NCBI GenBank assembly: GCA_964410915.1
Contig: CAYPIU010000040.1
Coordinates: 1-15,801 of the forward strand
Origin: CAZFJG01 sp964410915
GTDB lineage: Bacteria > Synergistota > Synergistia > Synergistales > JAFGMB01
Length of the DNA: 15,801 nucleotides
Reading direction: 5' to 3'
How positions within the stretch are numbered: the stretch's first letter is position 1; the number at the start of each line of letters is the position of its first letter. This document shows, piece by piece, positions 13,673-15,801 of this stretch. The notes under the pieces were generated by a model. The model did not search any database. It had not been told where the DNA came from and was given only the letters and a program-made list of their open reading frames with translations. Both the position numbers and the translations under genes were made by a program.

Positions 13673-14609
13673 TCCAGTTCCTTATGATATCGGTAACGTT
13701 AACAGGTTCGTCAATGATCCCCGAAGATTTGGCAAAGTCAGCGAATATCTGCCATTCAGAGTGATCAAGGTTTCCATTTTCAGCATAAAGATCTATTGTT
13801 TTCCGAAAAGCTTTTCGTTCAAGTTCATGAGAGGATTCTGGAATGATCTTCAGGAAAAGGTCCACTGATCCCTCAGGGTCAGTACGAATATATTCCACAG
13901 CTTTTTCAATGGCGCCTGCAAAGTCGCCAAGAGATCTTTTCCGGTTCTCAAAGTTTTTTGAAGAAGTTATAAAAACCAGTTCATCATAATCAGGGATCCC
14001 ATATTCTTCAATGGGAAAATAGGCAGGGGAATATCCTTCCATTTCAAGTGCAACGGTCTCGTAGTTTTTGTAAGGACCCATAATAGCGTCAACTTTACCG
14101 GATGTAAGGGACTGAACTATAGAAAAACCTACATTCACAAGTTTTAGATCGTTTATACCGTTTACTTTTGCAAAGGCTTCAACAAGGATATCCATCATTC
14201 CTGGAACGGTATAACCGATGACCTTGCCTTCAAGATCAGAGGGGTCTTGTATTCCAGAGTTTTCAAGGAAAAGAAGAGTGGAAAGCGGGTGTTTGATCAA
14301 TCTTGCACCGGCTGCCAATGGTAAACCTCTTGAAGCAGCTGCAATTATCTGGGGTTCATATGCTACAGCAATATCTACTTTGCCATAAGCCGCAAGTTTC
14401 AGAGAATCAGATGTTTCAGAGGGTGAAAGAATTTCTACGTCAAGGTTCTTTTCCTGGAAAAAACCTTTCTCCTGAGCTACATAGAGAGGTAAATGGTCAA
14501 TATTCGGGAACCAGTCGAGCATAACATCGATCTTTTCATTGCCGTTGGAAATAGTTGTTATTGTTAACAGAAGTGTCATGGCGAGCATAATTACAGTTGT
14601 TTTTTTCAT
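13653..14609 (-). CDS. thiY: ThiY-like (NMT1/THI5 family) thiamine-pyrimidine binding protein
   Basis: This 318-residue periplasmic binding protein for a thiamine pyrimidine precursor (N-formyl-aminopyrimidine in characterised ThiY, possibly hydroxymethylpyrimidine here) is in the NMT1/THI5-like family. A Sec signal peptide without lipobox Cys covers about residues 1-23. The mature part opens with the ligand-site motif VMLDWFPNIDHLPLYVAQEKGFF (29-51), and lobe motifs VDIAVAYEP (78-86) and GKVIGYTVPGMMD (128-140) follow. The ATG at 14609 is chosen over an upstream ATG at 14645: it overlaps the ThiX stop as ATGA, has GGGAGG 9 nt upstream, and gives a normal signal peptide. No tenA or ylmB deformylase gene is nearby, so the exact ligand is unclear. 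Confidence 0.92.
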   Translation of the reverse strand: MKKTTVIMLAMTLLLTITTISNGNEKIDVMLDWFPNIDHLPLYVAQEKGFFQEKNLDVEILSPSETSDSLKLAAYGKVDIAVAYEPQIIAAASRGLPLAAGARLIKHPLSTLLFLENSGIQDPSDLEGKVIGYTVPGMMDILVEAFAKVNGINDLKLVNVGFSIVQSLTSGKVDAIMGPYKNYETVALEMEGYSPAYFPIEEYGIPDYDELVFITSSKNFENRKRSLGDFAGAIEKAVEYIRTDPEGSVDLFLKIIPESSHELERKAFRKTIDLYAENGNLDHSEWQIFADFAKSSGIIDEPVNVTDIIRNWNEPDGK

Positions 14610-15367
14610 TTTCTTTTTCCTCCCTTTGTTTTTTGAAATTTCCATTTTAAAATTCTTTTTTCAACTATTTCAGTTACCTTCCAGAGACTCAGACCAATTA
14701 TTGACAGCCAGACGATCGCAGCGAAAAGCAGATCCACCTCTAAACGGGCATTTGACTGGGTCATAAGGAACCCCAGTCCTTTTTGAGCTCCCACCCATTC
14801 ACCGATCACTGCCCCTATAGTTGCTACTGAAACTCCTATCTTGAGTCCGGTAAAAAAAGAGGGAAGTGCCCATGGCCAGTAAAGGTACCGGATCAATTCC
14901 GGGGTCCTTGCCCCCATTACCCTGAAAAGCTTTATATGTTCGATTTCACAGCTTTTGAAACCTTCAAGAAGACTTACGGTTACCGGAAAGAAAATTATTA
15001 CCGAAGCCATAACTACCTTGCTGGCCATTCCATAGCCAAGCCATATAACCAGTAAGGGGGCTATTGCAAAAACCGGGATCGCCTGTGAGGCTATGATCAA
15101 AGGTGAAAGTGTTTTTTCTACTGTAGGGAATAAAAACATGCAAAGAGAAAGGGGAATTGCAAGAAGTACCGAAAGAGTTATACCTGCAAGTATTTCAATA
15201 AGTGTGATCATTGAATTGGCTGCGAGGATCTGGAAATTTGTAATGGAACAATTCAATATGACCATAGGAGTCGGAAGTATGAATTCCGGTATCTCCATCA
15301 TTCTGCATGAACCTTCCCAGATCAGTGTTAAAACAAGAATAAGGATAACGGGATAAAGTTTTTTCAT
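14606..15367 (-). CDS. thiX: ThiX-like ABC transporter permease (SsuC/TauC type)
   Basis: This 253-residue inner-membrane permease carries the pyrimidine handed over by ThiY. It has about six hydrophobic segments; the coupling (EAA) loop is at about 143-172 (EHIKLFRVMGARTPELIRYLYW then PWALPS). SVATIGAVIGEWVGAQKGLG (180-199) is characteristic of the nitrate/sulfonate/pyrimidine permease subfamily. Its start overlaps the ThiZ stop as ATGA and its stop overlaps the ThiY start likewise. The three genes thus form a standard ABC importer with matched production. Assignment to the thiamine branch rather than sulfonates rests on ThiY and ThiW in the same operon and the facing thiDME. Confidence 0.9.
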   Translation of the reverse strand: MKKLYPVILILVLTLIWEGSCRMMEIPEFILPTPMVILNCSITNFQILAANSMITLIEILAGITLSVLLAIPLSLCMFLFPTVEKTLSPLIIASQAIPVFAIAPLLVIWLGYGMASKVVMASVIIFFPVTVSLLEGFKSCEIEHIKLFRVMGARTPELIRYLYWPWALPSFFTGLKIGVSVATIGAVIGEWVGAQKGLGFLMTQSNARLEVDLLFAAIVWLSIIGLSLWKVTEIVEKRILKWKFQKTKGGKRK

Positions 15368-15801
15368 CTTTTTGCTGCTCCATTAAGTTCTGTCAGAACA
15401 TGGGACTTTATCTTCAGAAGTTCCTTATCCGATATATCTCTGGGTTTGGAGGATGTCAGGCTGAAGCTTTCCATTTTTCTCATTGGAATATCAGTTACCA
15501 CTATTAATTCATCTGCCACGAGTAGTGCTTCTTCAATATCATGGGTGATCATGAGGATTGTTTTCCTGAATTTATACTGAAGGTCAAGTAATAGAGAATA
15601 CAGATTATGTCTTCTTATTGCATCAAGGGAAGATAAGGGTTCATCAAGAAGGATTATTTCCCTGTCAAACATAAGAGTTCTTACCAGAGCACATCTTTTT
15701 TTCATTCCACCGGAAACATTTTCCGGTAAGTAGTCCTCAAAGCCGCTGATACCCATGTAATCGAAGAGTTTTATACATTTCCTTGCCGGGTCGAAGGATA
15801 G
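15364..15801 (-). CDS. thiZ: ThiZ-like ABC transporter ATPase (partial, N-terminus outside the window)
   Basis: This is the ATP-binding subunit for the ThiX/ThiY importer. The frame stays open to the window edge with 15 codons upstream of the ATG at 15756, so the gene continues beyond 15801 and that ATG is internal. The Walker A half is missing from view. Visible are the signature VSGGMKKRCALVR (after ENVS), Walker B IILLDEPLSSLD and the switch histidine in MITHDIEEALLVAD. The Q-to-M change in the signature (SGGM for SGGQ) is common in the SsuB/TauB-like group. About 145 residues are present. The stop overlaps the ThiX start as ATGA. The promoter, and any riboswitch for this operon, would lie to the right of the window. 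Confidence 0.9.
   Translation of the reverse strand, partial: LSFDPARKCIKLFDYMGISGFEDYLPENVSGGMKKRCALVRTLMFDREIILLDEPLSSLDAIRRHNLYSLLLDLQYKFRKTILMITHDIEEALLVADELIVVTDIPMRKMESFSLTSSKPRDISDKELLKIKSHVLTELNGAAKR

Overview
The window reads as chromosomal DNA from a bacterium with moderate-to-low GC. It has Shine-Dalgarno sites, sigma70-like promoters, rho-independent terminators and a classical TPP riboswitch. Both substrate-binding proteins have cleavable Sec signal peptides without a lipobox cysteine, and genes for phosphatidylserine and phosphatidylethanolamine synthesis are present. Together these suggest a diderm (outer-membrane) organism. An amino-acid-fermenting anaerobe such as a member of Synergistota would fit, but that assignment is a guess from gene content. 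No IS element, prophage gene, CRISPR array, tRNA or rRNA was seen.

Layout. (1) 1-587: a terminator for an upstream + strand transcript, then a minus-strand DJ-1/PfpI family gene. (2) 588-1058: a divergent intergenic region with a convincing promoter on each strand, an inverted repeat in front of the rightward promoter, and a leader of about 240 nt containing several dyads. (3) 1059-6672: a tightly coupled five-gene operon. It encodes a ThDP-dependent 2-oxo-acid decarboxylase/acetolactate-synthase-like enzyme, a HisC-like aminotransferase, and a quaternary-ammonium-type ABC importer (CBS-domain ATPase, one permease, one binding protein). It ends at a strong terminator. (4) 6673-10672: gyrA, psd and pssA overlap end to start. 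A near-perfect intrinsic terminator lies immediately upstream of the gyrA ribosome-binding site, so gyrA must be transcribed through it. (5) 10709-13088: a TPP riboswitch with its own terminator, followed by thiD-thiM-thiE. (6) 13102-13137: a hairpin between convergent genes. (7) 13145-15801: a minus-strand operon, partial ThiZ ATPase, ThiX permease, ThiY binding protein and ThiW, for uptake of the pyrimidine and thiazole precursors.

How the parts work together. The two convergent thi operons form a salvage module. ThiXYZ would import a thiamine pyrimidine and ThiW the thiazole alcohol; ThiD and ThiM phosphorylate them and ThiE joins them to thiamine phosphate. No de novo genes (thiC, thiG, thiH) are present here. 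The product, after conversion to ThDP, is the cofactor of the enzyme at 1059-2678.

The most unusual unit is the 1059-6627 operon. Transporter, aminotransferase and ThDP decarboxylase-like enzyme are translationally coupled. This suggests import of a cationic or quaternary-ammonium amino acid, transamination to its 2-oxo acid, and thiamine-dependent decarboxylation or carboligation. The substrate cannot be read from the sequence.
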